NCBI RefSeq assembly: GCF_020515695.1
Contig: NZ_JAIWJA010000003.1
Coordinates: 496,001-560,000 of the forward strand
DNA: 64,000 nucleotides
Direction of reading: 5' to 3'
Origin: Pseudomonas sp. MWU16-30317
GTDB taxonomy: Bacteria > Pseudomonadota > Gammaproteobacteria > Pseudomonadales > Pseudomonadaceae
Position numbers and translations under genes: made by a program
The notes under the pieces: model-generated
What the model was told of the DNA's origin: nothing
The model's database searches: none
Seen by the model: the letters and a program-made list of their open reading frames with translations, nothing else
Shown here: positions 17,911 through 27,471 of the stretch, piece after piece
Numbering within the stretch: position 1 is the first letter of the stretch
Layout: each line of letters begins with the position of its first letter

Positions 17911-17951
17911 ACCCTATTCCCGTTAGACTTTGAAGTGACAAGGATCCCGCA

Positions 17952-18440
17952 ATGACTGACCAACCGAACACCGCAGCGAGCACCGAAGACGAAACCGCTC
18001 CGCAATTCTCCCTGCAGCGTATCTATGTACGCGACCTGTCGTTCGAAGCGCCGAAAAGCCCGGCCATCTTCCGTCAGCAGTGGGAGCCGAGCGTTGCGCT
18101 GGACCTCAACACCCGTCAAAAATCGCTTGAAGCCGACTTCCACGAAGTCGTGCTGACCCTGTCGGTTACCGTCAAGAATGGTGACGAAGTGGCCTTCATC
18201 GCTGAAGTCCAGCAGGCTGGTATCTTCCTGATCAAGAACCTCGACGACGCAGCGCTGAGCCACACCCTGGGCGCGTTCTGCCCGAACATCCTGTTCCCGT
18301 ACGCGCGCGAGACCCTGGACAGCCTGGTGACCCGCGGTTCGTTCCCGGCACTGATGCTGGCCCCGGTCAACTTCGACGCCCTGTACGCGCAAGAGCTGCA
18401 GCGCATGCAGGAAGCTGGCGAGACCCCATCGGTTCAGTAA
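17952..18440 (+). CDS. secB: Protein-export chaperone SecB
   Basis: A 162-residue acidic cytosolic chaperone that holds preproteins unfolded and hands them to SecA. It shows the typical SecB sequence [20 protein letters not shown], the LTVT-like strand [25 protein letters not shown] and [32 protein letters not shown]. The N-terminal 18 residues are a charged, Thr-rich tail. It is the last gene of the rhodanese-grxC-secB operon and is followed by a strong terminator. Confidence 0.97.
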   Translation: MTDQPNTAASTEDETAPQFSLQRIYVRDLSFEAPKSPAIFRQQWEPSVALDLNTRQKSLEADFHEVVLTLSVTVKNGDEVAFIAEVQQAGIFLIKNLDDAALSHTLGAFCPNILFPYARETLDSLVTRGSFPALMLAPVNFDALYAQELQRMQEAGETPSVQ

Positions 18441-18457
18441 GCGAGCCTGCGGTCATG

Positions 18458-18484
18458 AAAAAACGCCCCTCGGGGCGTTTTTTT
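18458..18484 (+). terminator. Rho-independent terminator after secB
   Basis: An AAAAAACGCCCC-TC-GGGGCGTTTTTTT hairpin with A and T tracts on both sides can act in either direction. It lies about 20 bases after the secB stop. Confidence 0.9.
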
Positions 18485-18523
18485 GTAGTGATACAGCGCG
18501 CCTGCGATGGCGCTGCTGAATGC

Positions 18524-18612
18524 TTCTTCGCGGGCAAGCCTTGCTCCCACATGCGTACGTCGCTGGTTCGGCTTGCACCGTGGGAGCAAAGCTTGCTCGC
18601 GAAGAGGCCCGC
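18524..18612. repeat. REP inverted pair
   Basis: CTTCGCGGGCAAGCCTTGCT plus CCCACA at left, TGTGGGAGCAAAGCTTGCTC-like GTGGGAGCAAAGCTTGC and TCGCGAAGAGGCC at right. Its right end touches the stop codon of trmL. Confidence 0.85.
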
Positions 18613-19068
18613 TCAGGCGAAACCTTGCTGGCGCCAGGCCTCGTATACCGCCACCGCCACGGTGTTGGAGAGGTTCAGACTACGGCAGCCCTCGCGCATG
18701 GGCAGGCGCAGGCGATGGCCGTCGGGCTGGGCATCCAGCACCTCGTTGGGCAGCCCGCGGCTCTCGGGCCCGAACAGAAAAGCATCGCCCGGCTGGAACG
18801 CCACGTCGTGGAAGGGCTGCGAGCCCTTGGTGGTAAACGCGAACAGGCGCGGCTGGCCGAGGCTTTCGAGGCAGCTGGCCAGGTCGGCATGGCGCTTGAG
18901 CGGGGCGTATTCATGGTAATCGAGCCCGGCGCGGCGCAGGCGCTTGTCGTCCAGCTCGAAACCGATCGGCTCGATCAAGTGCAGGTGGCAGCCGCTGTTG
19001 GCGCAGAGCCTGATAATGTTGCCGGTATTCGGCGGAATCTCTGGTTGAAAAAGGATGACGTGAAACAT
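18613..19068 (-). CDS. trmL: tRNA (cytidine/uridine(34)-2'-O)-methyltransferase TrmL
   Basis: A 151-residue SPOUT-class methyltransferase for the wobble base of tRNA-Leu. Start MFHVILFQPEIPPNTGNIIRL is diagnostic. The trefoil-knot motifs FGPESRGLPNEVLD and LRLPMREGCRSLNLSNTVAVAVYEAWRQ are complete. The ATG at 19068 overlaps by two bases the ATG of the divergent gene at 19067, so the two coding regions start back to back with no promoter gap; each promoter must lie inside the other gene. Longer upstream frames are shadows. Confidence 0.95.
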   Translation of the reverse strand: MFHVILFQPEIPPNTGNIIRLCANSGCHLHLIEPIGFELDDKRLRRAGLDYHEYAPLKRHADLASCLESLGQPRLFAFTTKGSQPFHDVAFQPGDAFLFGPESRGLPNEVLDAQPDGHRLRLPMREGCRSLNLSNTVAVAVYEAWRQQGFA

Positions 19069-19519
19069 GCACGGCTCCGAACTGAAAGACGGGCAGCATT
19101 CTACCCCTGATGAGCAAGACCCACGATCAAAACTCTGGCCCAAGTTCCTCGGCGCCATCGCCTTGTTCAGCCTGCTGGTGGGGATGATGATCGGTAAAGT
19201 CACTGCGCCCGAGCCGCGGGTGCTGGATCGGATCGAAATACAGCCGGCAGGCCTGGTGTTGTGGTTCAACGAGGAACCCAAGCTGCACGCCGAATTCACC
19301 AACGGCACCTTGGCGATCGTCTTCGATGCCCACGGGCGGCCCGGTGCGGGGCAGTTGCCGGTAGACGGGCGGCAAGCCAACTGGAGGGTGCAGCAGGGCG
19401 ATCAGGGATTGTTGCTGACGGTGATCGCCGCTCGTGCATTGCAGGGCGATTGGTCCGGTGCCAAGGTCGACGGGCGGTGGCGTTTCGAAGTGAAGGTGCG
19501 CGAAGCGCTTGCCCCTTGA
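19067..19519 (+). CDS. Conserved hypothetical protein with one membrane helix
   Basis: A 150-residue protein. The first 23 residues are hydrophilic; one membrane helix follows (about 27-45, FLGAIALFSLLVGMMIGKV), and the rest is a soluble, beta-rich domain (VLDRIEIQPAGLVLWFNEEP, WRFEVKVREAL). It probably sits in the inner membrane with the domain in the periplasm. A homologue in the same place between trmL and ntrC is found in other Pseudomonas, with no assigned role as far as I know. The stop is followed by a small CCCCTTGAGGGG hairpin; transcription is convergent with the nrsZ-like RNA. Confidence 0.75.
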   Translation: MHGSELKDGQHSTPDEQDPRSKLWPKFLGAIALFSLLVGMMIGKVTAPEPRVLDRIEIQPAGLVLWFNEEPKLHAEFTNGTLAIVFDAHGRPGAGQLPVDGRQANWRVQQGDQGLLLTVIAARALQGDWSGAKVDGRWRFEVKVREALAP

Positions 19520-19549
19520 GGGGGGAGGTCGCGATGGGGGAGTTGACGG

Positions 19550-20155
19550 ATAAAAGAGGGAAGCCCCGGCCTGCCTGTACCAAGGTCCCCGAAAAACGGG
19601 AGGAGCGGCGCGGGCTCTGGGCTGTCGCGTACTCGATGTCGATGTAAAGAAGGGTTCTCCGGCCTGCCTGTACCAAAGCCCCCAAAACTGTTGTGCATCC
19701 CCGGTGTAGCGGTCCGGCGGCTGCAGTGTTGCGGTGTAAAAGAGGGAATCTCCGGCCTGCCTGTACCAAAGCTCCCAAAAACTGTCGTGCATCGCCGATG
19801 TAGCGGTCCGGCGTTTGCGGTGTTGCGGTGTAAAAGAGGGAATCTCCGGCCTGCCTGTACCAAAGCTCCCAAAAACTGTTGTGCATCGCCGGTGCTGCGG
19901 TTCGGCGTCTGCGGTGTTGCGGTGTAAAAGAGGGAAGCCCCGGCCTGCCTGTACCAAGGTCCCCAAGAACTGCTGTGCATCGCTGGTGTTGTAGGCCAGC
20001 GTCTGCGGTGTAAAGAAGGGAATCTCCGGCCTGCCTGTACCAAAGTCCCTGAAACTGGGTGGAATATCGGGTCTTACCTGGGTGCCCGTACGTTCCGGTG
20101 TAAAGAAGGGGATTCCCGGCCTGCCTGTACCAAGACCCCCGAAACTGTGTCTTGC
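19550..20155 (-). ncRNA. nrsZ: NrsZ-like nitrogen-regulated small RNA with seven tandem modules
   Basis: Seven copies of a conserved core (GGTACAGGCAGGCC on the minus strand) lie at + positions starting 20118, 20028, 19942, 19848, 19754, 19661 and 19568, spaced 86-94 bases. Around each core a stem forms: an outer GGGA/TCCC (GGGG/CCCC in module 1, GGG/CCC in module 6) and an inner CTTT/GGAG, TCTT/GGGA or CCTT/GGGG. The pairing partners change together while the loop stays constant. Each stem is followed by a pyrimidine tract TTCTTT or TCTTTT. A sigma-54 promoter lies at 20165-20180, giving a start near 20155. In P. aeruginosa, NrsZ is made from the ntrC-flanking gap under NtrBC/RpoN control and is processed into three similar modules. 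Location, promoter class and modular form all match. Ends are estimated. Confidence 0.8.
19551..20144 (-). repeat. Tandem direct repeat array (7 units, about 92 bp)
   Basis: The repeat units of the nrsZ-like gene. About 48 bases per unit are strongly conserved (from CAGTTTTTGGG through the core to CTTTTACACCG on the minus strand), and about 45 bases between them vary. Units 4 and 5 are almost identical, indicating recent duplication. The spacing and the semi-conserved spacers do not fit a CRISPR. Confidence 0.9.
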
Positions 20156-20164
20156 AAGGGTTAT

Positions 20165-20180
20165 TGCAGGCGTCGTGCCA
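20165..20180 (-). promoter_or_regulatory. Sigma-54 promoter of the nrsZ-like RNA
   Basis: The minus strand reads TGGCACGACGCCTGCA, against the consensus TGGCACG-N4-TTGCW: only one base differs, and the GG-N10-GC spacing is exact. It lies just upstream of the first module. Confidence 0.75.
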
Positions 20181-20333
20181 GTTTCGATCAAGGATGTAAA
20201 AAATTTTATCCAGATGTCCTGCTAGCCCTTGATTACAGGCCTTCAGCGCTTTCGAAGTGGGTGAATTCCACCTGCGGGGGTATTCGTTTGATACTTTCAG
20301 CTTTGTCCGTTTTGGTTCATAACGCCTTGCAGC

Positions 20334-20359
20334 GGTGCATTCGGGTGCAGGTGTGCACC
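20334..20359. promoter_or_regulatory. Cluster of NtrC-like half-sites
   Basis: Three half-sites lie within 26 bases: GGTGCA (20334-20339), GGTGCA (20344-20349) and TGCACC (20354-20359). They are 155-195 bases upstream of the sigma-54 promoter, a normal distance for NtrC enhancers. The arrangement is not the canonical TGCACC-N5-GGTGCA dyad, so binding is inferred. Confidence 0.5.
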
Positions 20360-20382
20360 AAAGCGCGGAGTTTGCGGTGTAT

Positions 20383-20424
20383 CAAAAACAACTGTGGGAG
20401 CGAGCGTTGACGCCCGCTCCCACA
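20383..20424 (-). terminator. Terminator downstream of ntrC
   Basis: The minus strand has TGTGGGAGCG and CGCTCCCACA arms around a 12-base loop, followed by GTTGTTTTT. It sits 27 bases after the ntrC stop and separates ntrBC from the nrsZ promoter. Confidence 0.8.
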
Positions 20425-20450
20425 TGGAGTTGCGGTGTAGTCAGGGGTTA

Positions 20451-21883
<1,433 letters not shown>

Positions 21884-21887
<4 letters not shown>

Positions 21888-22969
21888 GACGAAGCGGCTC
21901 CTTGTTCCAGCGGCAGGAAGATCGAAAATGTGGTGTGGCCAGGATGGCTTTCACACTCGATCAACCCTTGATGCTGACTGATGATGTTCTGGGTAATGGC
22001 CAGCCCGAGACCGGTACCGTCGGGCCTGCCGCTGACCATTGGATAGAAGATTGTTTCCTGTAGTTCGGCAGGAATGCCGGGACCGTTGTCGATGATCTCG
22101 ATCTTGCTCACCAGGCGGTGGCGCGTATGGCCAATGGTGAACTGACGCATGGCGCGGGTGCGCAGGCTGATGCGGCCCAGGCGCAACTCGTTCTGGCCAC
22201 TGATGGCTTGCATGGCGTTGCGCACGATGTTGAGCACGGCCTGGATCATCTGTTCACGGTCGATCAATACGTCCGGGATGCTGGGATCATAGTCGCGCAC
22301 CAAGGTGATGCCACCTTGGGTTTCGGCGTCGACCAGGCTGCAGACGCGCTCCAGCACCTCGTGGATGTTGGTCATCGCCAGCGACGGCAGCTTGTTCGAG
22401 CCGAGCATGCGGTCGACCAGATTGCGCAGGCGGTCGGCCTCTTCGATGATGACGTTGGTGTAGTCCTTGAGGCTTTCTTCGGGCAGCTCGCGGGCCAGCA
22501 ACTGCGCCGCGCCGCGAATGCCGCCCAGTGGATTCTTGATTTCGTGGGCCAGGCCGCGCACCAGCATCTTGGTGGTTTCCTGCTTGGACAGCTGCGCTTC
22601 CTCTTTGGTGATGCGCAGCAGCCGGTCGCGCGGGTGGACTTCGAGCAGCAGCAAGGTCGCGCCTTGGCTGAGGATCGGGGTCACGGCGTAGTCGACGGTC
22701 AGGGTCTGGCCGGTCAGCGCGGTGAGCATCGCTTCGCGCTTGGTGAAGGGGTGGGCTTTCTCGACCGCCTGGCGCAAGGAGCTCAGGGCTTCGGCCGACT
22801 CGGTGAACAGTTCGCTGATGAATTGCCCATGGCTGCGCTGGCCGCTGATGGCCAGCAGCATTTCGGCTGCCGGGTTCATGTACTCAAGGCGCAGATCGGC
22901 GTTGAGCAGAATAGTGGCAGTGGTGAGGTTGTCGAGTAACAGTCTGTGCAGTGCATCACTGATGGTCAT
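21884..22969 (-). CDS. ntrB: Nitrogen regulation sensor kinase NtrB
   Basis: A 361-residue cytosolic histidine kinase/phosphatase for NtrC, controlled by PII protein. It has an N-terminal PAS domain (about 8-115), the phosphorylated His142 in GLAHEIKNPLGGIRGAAQLL, and a kinase domain with N-box (VLNIVRNAMQAI), EIIDNGPGIP and GTGLGLAI. There are no membrane helices. A longer frame upstream adds 34 residues of no family likeness; ATG 22969 gives MTISDALHRLLLDNL, the usual start. It is translated just ahead of ntrC. Confidence 0.96.
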
Positions 22970-23313
22970 TAGCTGTCGTTGACCCCTTTTGGCCCATTGC
23001 AAAGCCCGGCGTGTCCGGCTTGCGTGCGCGAATAGTCTGCTGATGCACTGAAACTGCAAAAACCAAACCAAGGCTCCGAAAAGAAGCGCTTATTTCTCGA
23101 AATAGTGCAAATACGGTCCATTTGGTGCCGCGTGATCGCTGGGAATGGCCTATCGCGAACCAAAATGGGCTAATTGGTGATCTGGCGCACAAAATTATGC
23201 ACCAAAATGTTTCACTGTCGTTCAGGTTCGGCCGGGAGGAGAGTCATTTTGCGAAGGGCGTGGTGCCAAGGCGACCCGGCAGCATCAGTGCGATGCGCCG
23301 GGCGAGGAGAGGG
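22970..23313 (-). promoter_or_regulatory. ntrBC upstream region with a sigma-54-like sequence
   Basis: A gene-free stretch of 344 bases. On the minus strand, TGGTTTGGTTTTTGCA (about 23055-23070) keeps GG-N10-GC spacing and the full -12 TTGCA but has a weak -24 box. NtrC-like half-sites GGTGCC (about 23122) and TGCACC (about 23195) lie 60-140 bases upstream of it. Together they suggest nitrogen autoregulation of ntrBC, though a sigma-70 promoter may also be present. Confidence 0.4.
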
Positions 23314-23745
23314 TTACTCGGGTACAGGAACCGACAGCGGCATATCCTTGCTGCCGGCATAGAAGACGATCAGCTCGGTGGGTGTCGCGCCTGAAGTGCC
23401 ACGGTGATGGCGTTCAACCATCTCTGCCAGTGCTTCGCCTTGGCCCAGTACCTTGCGCTGCTTGCCGTCCTGGGTTTCTACGGTCAATTCTCCGGACAGG
23501 ACATACGCTGCATTAGGCATCGGATGCTTGTGCCAGGCGAGCGAGGTGTTAGCAGGGATGGTTATTTTGATCACCGAGAGCTCGGGCGCTCCGGCAGGGT
23601 AGGCGGCGTAGGACGTGCCCTCCCAAGAGGCCTCGCTCTTGACCAGGACTGAGGATTGCACTCCGGCCGGTTGACCGGCGCTGGCTTGAGAAGCCGCGAA
23701 AAGCATTGCAAGGGCTGAAGCGAGGCAGGTGATGGGACGCAACAT
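23314..23745 (-). CDS. Secreted cupin-domain protein
   Basis: A 143-residue protein with signal peptide MLRPITCLASALAMLFAASQASA and a single cupin barrel. Motif 1 is LAWHKHPMPNAAYVLSGELTV with the two His ligands and Glu; motif 2 is weaker (ALAEMVERHHRGTSG). Such small secreted cupins bind a metal but have no defined substrate. It stands alone, on the minus strand upstream of the ntrB promoter region; no operon partner is visible. Confidence 0.85.
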   Translation of the reverse strand: MLRPITCLASALAMLFAASQASAGQPAGVQSSVLVKSEASWEGTSYAAYPAGAPELSVIKITIPANTSLAWHKHPMPNAAYVLSGELTVETQDGKQRKVLGQGEALAEMVERHHRGTSGATPTELIVFYAGSKDMPLSVPVPE

Positions 23746-23868
23746 AGGCTGTTTGCTCGATTGTCATTGTAATGAGCGGCGCAGCTTAGGAGGCGGATGG
23801 CGAGCATTTAACCCCCTTTCATTTCCCTTCGTGCGTGCAGCGGCCATCGCTTTGTTACAAGCTTTGAC

Positions 23869-24537
23869 TCAGCTGTCTGTTGGCTTCATCGACAGTGGGC
23901 ATTGCGGCCGGACGCCGTAGTCGTCCTTCTCGCACGGCTTGGCCGACAGCGGGCATTCGGGGCGCACACCCCAGTCGGCCTCCTCGCAGGGATCGTTGCG
24001 GCGTTTTTGCGCCAGGGAGATACGTTGCATGTTGAGCTTCTGAGGCGCCGTGCGCTCGACGGTCTCGCCGTCGCTGTCGATGATTTGCGCGGCCAGTTGG
24101 TGCAGGCCGCGGTCTACGGGCTTGATCATGATCACCGGGCTGGTGCCGGGTGAGCCGACAGGATTGCCATCCAGCAGGATCTGGTACTGGTCGCCCTCAT
24201 ACAACGCCGGATCGCTGGTGACCGTCACTACCAGTTCGCCGCTGCTCTGGTTGACCGTTCCATCGGGCTCCGGTGCAAGGATGCGCAGCATGTCGTAGTG
24301 CGTCACTACTTTTAATGGGGCTTTTTTGGCAGGCGTTGCCGGGCTCTTTTTTACCGTGAGCGGGGTCTGGTTGAGGTTGTTGCTGGGCGGTAACGGCACA
24401 CGCTTGGCGTTCTTGCGCGGCTGGTCGGTGAACACCTGATTGCCCTGAGCGTCGGTGTAGGTGTAGACCTCGGCGCTGGCGCCGCTGGCCACGGTCAGCA
24501 ACAAGCAGAGCAGCGCCGAAAGGGCAGTGCGCATCAT
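23869..24537 (-). CDS. DUF4124 domain periplasmic protein
   Basis: A 222-residue exported protein. Signal peptide (1-22, ending ASA) is followed by the DUF4124 domain EVYTYTDAQGNQVFTDQPRKNAKRVPLPP and a Lys/Pro-rich linker. A beta-rich domain (SSGELVVTVTSDPALYEGDQYQ, DRGLHQLAAQIIDSDGETV) then follows. The C-terminus has two tandem copies of a short Cys motif, CEEADWGVRPECPLS and CEKDDYGVRPQCPLS. The start overlaps the stop of the upstream paralogue (ATGA). Function is unknown. Confidence 0.85.
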   Translation of the reverse strand: MMRTALSALLCLLLTVASGASAEVYTYTDAQGNQVFTDQPRKNAKRVPLPPSNNLNQTPLTVKKSPATPAKKAPLKVVTHYDMLRILAPEPDGTVNQSSGELVVTVTSDPALYEGDQYQILLDGNPVGSPGTSPVIMIKPVDRGLHQLAAQIIDSDGETVERTAPQKLNMQRISLAQKRRNDPCEEADWGVRPECPLSAKPCEKDDYGVRPQCPLSMKPTDS

Positions 24538-25070
24538 GGCTTGGGCCGAGCCGGCGAGTTGACGCTGATGCGCTGCACCGTGAAGGTCTGCGTGGCGCTG
24601 GTCTGCAGGACCGTGCCATTGTTGAGCACCTGCACCGCAAGGCTGTGATCGCCGCGGTCGATGTCTACCAACTGCATGAAGGGGACATTGCTGGGTTGGC
24701 CATAGGGCTGCCCGTCGAGCACCAGCTGCAGCAGATCGTCGCCGAACAGTTTGGGTTCCAGGTGCACGCCCACCGTGAAGCTGCCGCCGTTGGCGCGCAG
24801 GGCTTCTTCGGTGGGCAGGCCGGTCAGCTCCAGCACCGCATAGGGCGGTTGCTGTGGCACGACGGGAAGCGTTTGTCGGGTGGCGCCAGGTGCAGTGCGC
24901 GGCTGGCTCTCGATGCTGTTGAGCGGTGGTAGCTCGACGGTCTCGGCCTTGATGCCCTCGGGCTTCTGGCTGCTATAGGCCGTATTGCCGTTGGCATCGG
25001 TGTACTTGTAGATCTGCGCCGAGGCCGGGACAGCAACCACCAGCAGCAGACAGATAATGCATGAACGCAT
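24534..25070 (-). CDS. DUF4124 domain periplasmic protein (paralogue)
   Basis: A 178-residue exported protein. MRSCIICLLLVVAVPASA is the signal peptide; the DUF4124 domain IYKYTDANGNTAYSSQKPEG follows, then Pro/Gln-rich linker and a beta-rich domain (ANGGSFTVGVHLEPKLFGDDLLQLVLDGQPYG, DRGDHSLAVQVLNNGTVLQTS) like that of the downstream gene but without its Cys motifs. The frame is open further upstream, but ATG 25070 begins the signal peptide. Co-translated with the downstream paralogue; the pair looks like a tandem duplication. Confidence 0.85.
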   Translation of the reverse strand: MRSCIICLLLVVAVPASAQIYKYTDANGNTAYSSQKPEGIKAETVELPPLNSIESQPRTAPGATRQTLPVVPQQPPYAVLELTGLPTEEALRANGGSFTVGVHLEPKLFGDDLLQLVLDGQPYGQPSNVPFMQLVDIDRGDHSLAVQVLNNGTVLQTSATQTFTVQRISVNSPARPKP

Positions 25071-25167
25071 GAAGGTTTCCAGGGCAAGAATAGGCGCGAT
25101 CGCGGGATAGCCTTGACCGGCATCAGCATAGAGTACATCGCGCCCCATCGGTACCGCGTTAATTCCC

Positions 25168-25719
25168 TCAGGGCCGCGCGCAAAGCTCGGCGGTGGCGCG
25201 GATCAGGGCCAGGCGCTGCAGCTCATCGCCAGCGGCCTTGTGCGTCGCTGTCGCCAGCCACTGCGGGCATTGTGGATCGGCGCGCGACACAGCGAATGCC
25301 GCGAGTTGCTGCAGCAAGCGCTTTTGCAGGACGTCGAGTTGCGGACGAATGGTGCCGACCAGGTCAGGGCGAGGCGAATCCGGCGCGGCGCCTGCCAGTG
25401 TCCAGCGCGACAGCAACGCGTATTGACGCAGTTTGTTGGCTTCTATCTGGGCGGCGAAAAATTGTCCGACCAGTGCACCGTCCAGTTGGTACTGCGGCGC
25501 CAGGTCTACAGCAGTGGCGATGACCGTCTGCTCGCGAGGGCGATCTTCGACGGCCTTGCGGCTGTCCCATTTGCTCAGGGCCACTTGATCGGCGATGGCC
25601 AGGCGCTGCTCGATGCTCTGCATTAGCGGGTCGAGGCTGGCCGGGGCCGGAGCAGCGTTGGCTTGGGTGCAGGCTGCGATGGCGCACAGGAGCAGCGGCA
25701 GGATGTGGAGTCTGGGCAT
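25168..25719 (-). CDS. aroQ: Periplasmic chorismate mutase of the AroQ-gamma type
   Basis: A 183-residue exported protein with signal peptide MPRLHILPLLLCAIAACTQANA. The mature part matches secreted AroQ chorismate mutases: LMQSIEQRLAIADQVALSKWDSRKAVEDRPREQTVI carries the Arg, Lys, Asp and Glu residues of the active site, and QFFAAQIEANKLRQYALL follows. Two Cys near the C-terminus (PQCPQW and AELCARP) could form a disulfide. It converts chorismate to prephenate, here outside the cytoplasm, for reasons not settled. Upstream of the DUF4124 pair on the same strand, about 100 bases apart. Confidence 0.85.
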   Translation of the reverse strand: MPRLHILPLLLCAIAACTQANAAPAPASLDPLMQSIEQRLAIADQVALSKWDSRKAVEDRPREQTVIATAVDLAPQYQLDGALVGQFFAAQIEANKLRQYALLSRWTLAGAAPDSPRPDLVGTIRPQLDVLQKRLLQQLAAFAVSRADPQCPQWLATATHKAAGDELQRLALIRATAELCARP

Positions 25720-25833
25720 GGGCAGGGCTCGATCTTATTGGTGTGGTGTCGGGCATTGTCGGCAAGTGGCGGGAGAGCGGCAAGCCCTGATCGGCACGAG
25801 ACTTGTGCAGGATGTGTGCGGGCTGGCGCCCAT

Positions 25834-25863
25834 AAAAAAAGCCACCCGAAGGTGGCCTTTTTC
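25834..25863 (-). terminator. Terminator after glnA
   Basis: GGCCACC-TTCG-GGTGGC stem with TTTTTTT on the minus strand and AAAAA before it; 15 bases beyond the glnA stop. It could also work in the other direction. Confidence 0.9.
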
Positions 25864-25877
25864 AAATCAAGCTGGGT

Positions 25878-27284
25878 TTAGACGCTGTAGTACAGGTCGT
25901 ATTCCAGAGGGTGCACGAAGGTGCGGACCTTGATTTCTTCTTCGCTCTTCAGCTCGATGTAGGCATCGATGAAGTCGTCGCTGAACACGCCGCCCTTGGT
26001 CAGGAACGCGCGGCCTTTGTCCAGTTCTTCCAGTGCTTCTTTCAGGCTGCCGCAAACTTGTGGGATCTCTGCTGCTTCTTCTGGCGGCAGGTCATACAGG
26101 TTCTTGTCGGCTGCATCGCCAGGGTGAATCTTGTTCTGGATACCGTCCAGGCCGGCCATCAGCAGTGCTGCGAATGCCAGGTACGGGTTGGCAGCCGGAT
26201 CCGGGAAGCGTGCTTCGATACGACGGCCTTTAGGGCTGGAGACGTAAGGAATGCGGATCGAAGCCGAACGGTTGCGAGCCGAGTAGGCCAGCATCACTGG
26301 TGCTTCGAAACCTGGTACCAGACGCTTGTAGGAGTTGGTAGCCGGGTTGGTGAAGCCGTTCAGTGCCTTACCGTGCTTGATGATGCCGCCGATGAAGAAC
26401 AGGGCGGTGTCGGACAGGCCGGCATAGCCTTCGCCAGCGAAGGTGTTCTTGCCATCTTTGGAGATGGACATGTGAACGTGCATACCCGAACCGTTATCGC
26501 CGTACAGAGGCTTGGGCATGAAGGTAGCGGTGCGGCCGTAAGCGTCGGCAACGTTGTGCACGCAGTACTTCAGGGTTTGAACTTCGTCGGCTTTTTTCAC
26601 CAGGGTGTTGAAGCGCACGCCGATTTCGTTCTGGCCGGCGGTCGCAACTTCGTGGTGGTGAACTTCGACGAACTGGCCCATTTCTTCCAGTGCGTTGCAC
26701 ATGGCAGTACGGATTTCGTGGTCGTGGTCGACCGGTGGCAGCGGGAAGTAGCCGCCTTTGATGCCAGGACGGTGGCCTTTGTTGCCGCCGTCGACGTCGC
26801 CGTCGGTCATCCAGGCGGCTTGTTCAGAGAAGATCTTGAACATGGAGCCGGAGATGTCGGACTTGAATTTCACTTCGTCGAAGATGAAGAATTCTGGTTC
26901 AGGGCCGACGAATACAGTGTCACCAATACCGGTGGTCTTCAGGTAGGCTTCGGCGCGGTGAGCGATTGCACGCGGGTCGCGGTCGTAGCCTTGCATGGTC
27001 GACGGTTCGATAACGTCGCAGACGAGGATCAGAGTCGGTTCTTCGGTGAACGGATCCAGAACGGCAGTTTCGTCGTCCGGCAGCAGGATCATGTCGGACG
27101 CTTCGATGCCTTTCCAGCCAGCAATGGAGGAGCCGTCGAACATCTTGCCGACTTCGAAGAAGTCGTCATCCAGTGCATCACGCGCTGGCATGGTGACGTG
27201 CTGCTGCTTGCCTTTAGTGTCAGTGAAGCGCAGATCAATCCACTTAACGTCATGATCTTTGATGAGTTGAACCGACTTCGACAT
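25878..27284 (-). CDS. glnA: Glutamine synthetase, type I
   Basis: A 468-residue dodecameric enzyme making glutamine from glutamate, ammonia and ATP. It has [18 protein letters not shown], the [12 protein letters not shown] metal-site motif, NGSGMHVH, and the ATP/glutamate site [11 protein letters not shown] with NRSASIRIP. Tyr397 in [10 protein letters not shown] is the adenylylation site, marking the GlnE-regulated beta subtype. ATG follows GGAGGAC. A sigma-54 promoter at 27384-27399 and an NtrC-type dyad at 27472-27488 lie upstream. Confidence 0.98.
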   Translation of the reverse strand: MSKSVQLIKDHDVKWIDLRFTDTKGKQQHVTMPARDALDDDFFEVGKMFDGSSIAGWKGIEASDMILLPDDETAVLDPFTEEPTLILVCDVIEPSTMQGYDRDPRAIAHRAEAYLKTTGIGDTVFVGPEPEFFIFDEVKFKSDISGSMFKIFSEQAAWMTDGDVDGGNKGHRPGIKGGYFPLPPVDHDHEIRTAMCNALEEMGQFVEVHHHEVATAGQNEIGVRFNTLVKKADEVQTLKYCVHNVADAYGRTATFMPKPLYGDNGSGMHVHMSISKDGKNTFAGEGYAGLSDTALFFIGGIIKHGKALNGFTNPATNSYKRLVPGFEAPVMLAYSARNRSASIRIPYVSSPKGRRIEARFPDPAANPYLAFAALLMAGLDGIQNKIHPGDAADKNLYDLPPEEAAEIPQVCGSLKEALEELDKGRAFLTKGGVFSDDFIDAYIELKSEEEIKVRTFVHPLEYDLYYSV

Positions 27285-27383
27285 GTTGTCCTCCGGGGTG
27301 GATTAGGGCTGGTAGTGGTTAGCCCTGTAATTTTGGTGATGCCGGGCGCGAATAGTCCGCCAAGGCAACCTGCCTCACAAGAG

Positions 27384-27399
27384 AGCAATTTGCATGCCA
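27384..27399 (-). promoter_or_regulatory. Sigma-54 promoter of glnA
   Basis: The minus strand reads TGGCATGCAAATTGCT: TGGCA at -24, TTGCT at -12 and exact GG-N10-GC spacing. The expected start is near 27373, about 90 bases before the ATG. Confidence 0.8.
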
Positions 27400-27471
27400 G
27401 TGCCCCGAGATGGGCTTTGACGCCAAAATTCAAGGTTTAAGGGCACTTAGGGTGTTTTTTATACAGTCCAT

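Noticed and set aside
19551..20144. Possible CRISPR array
   Set aside because: Units are 86-94 bases, the spacers are themselves partly conserved, the repeat is a stem-loop with a long loop, and there are no cas genes.
19127..20191. Minus-strand 354-codon repetitive protein in the ntrC-trmL gap
   Set aside because: It is the nrsZ-like repeat array read as protein; open in three frames, no codon-level signal, and extends into the opposite gene.
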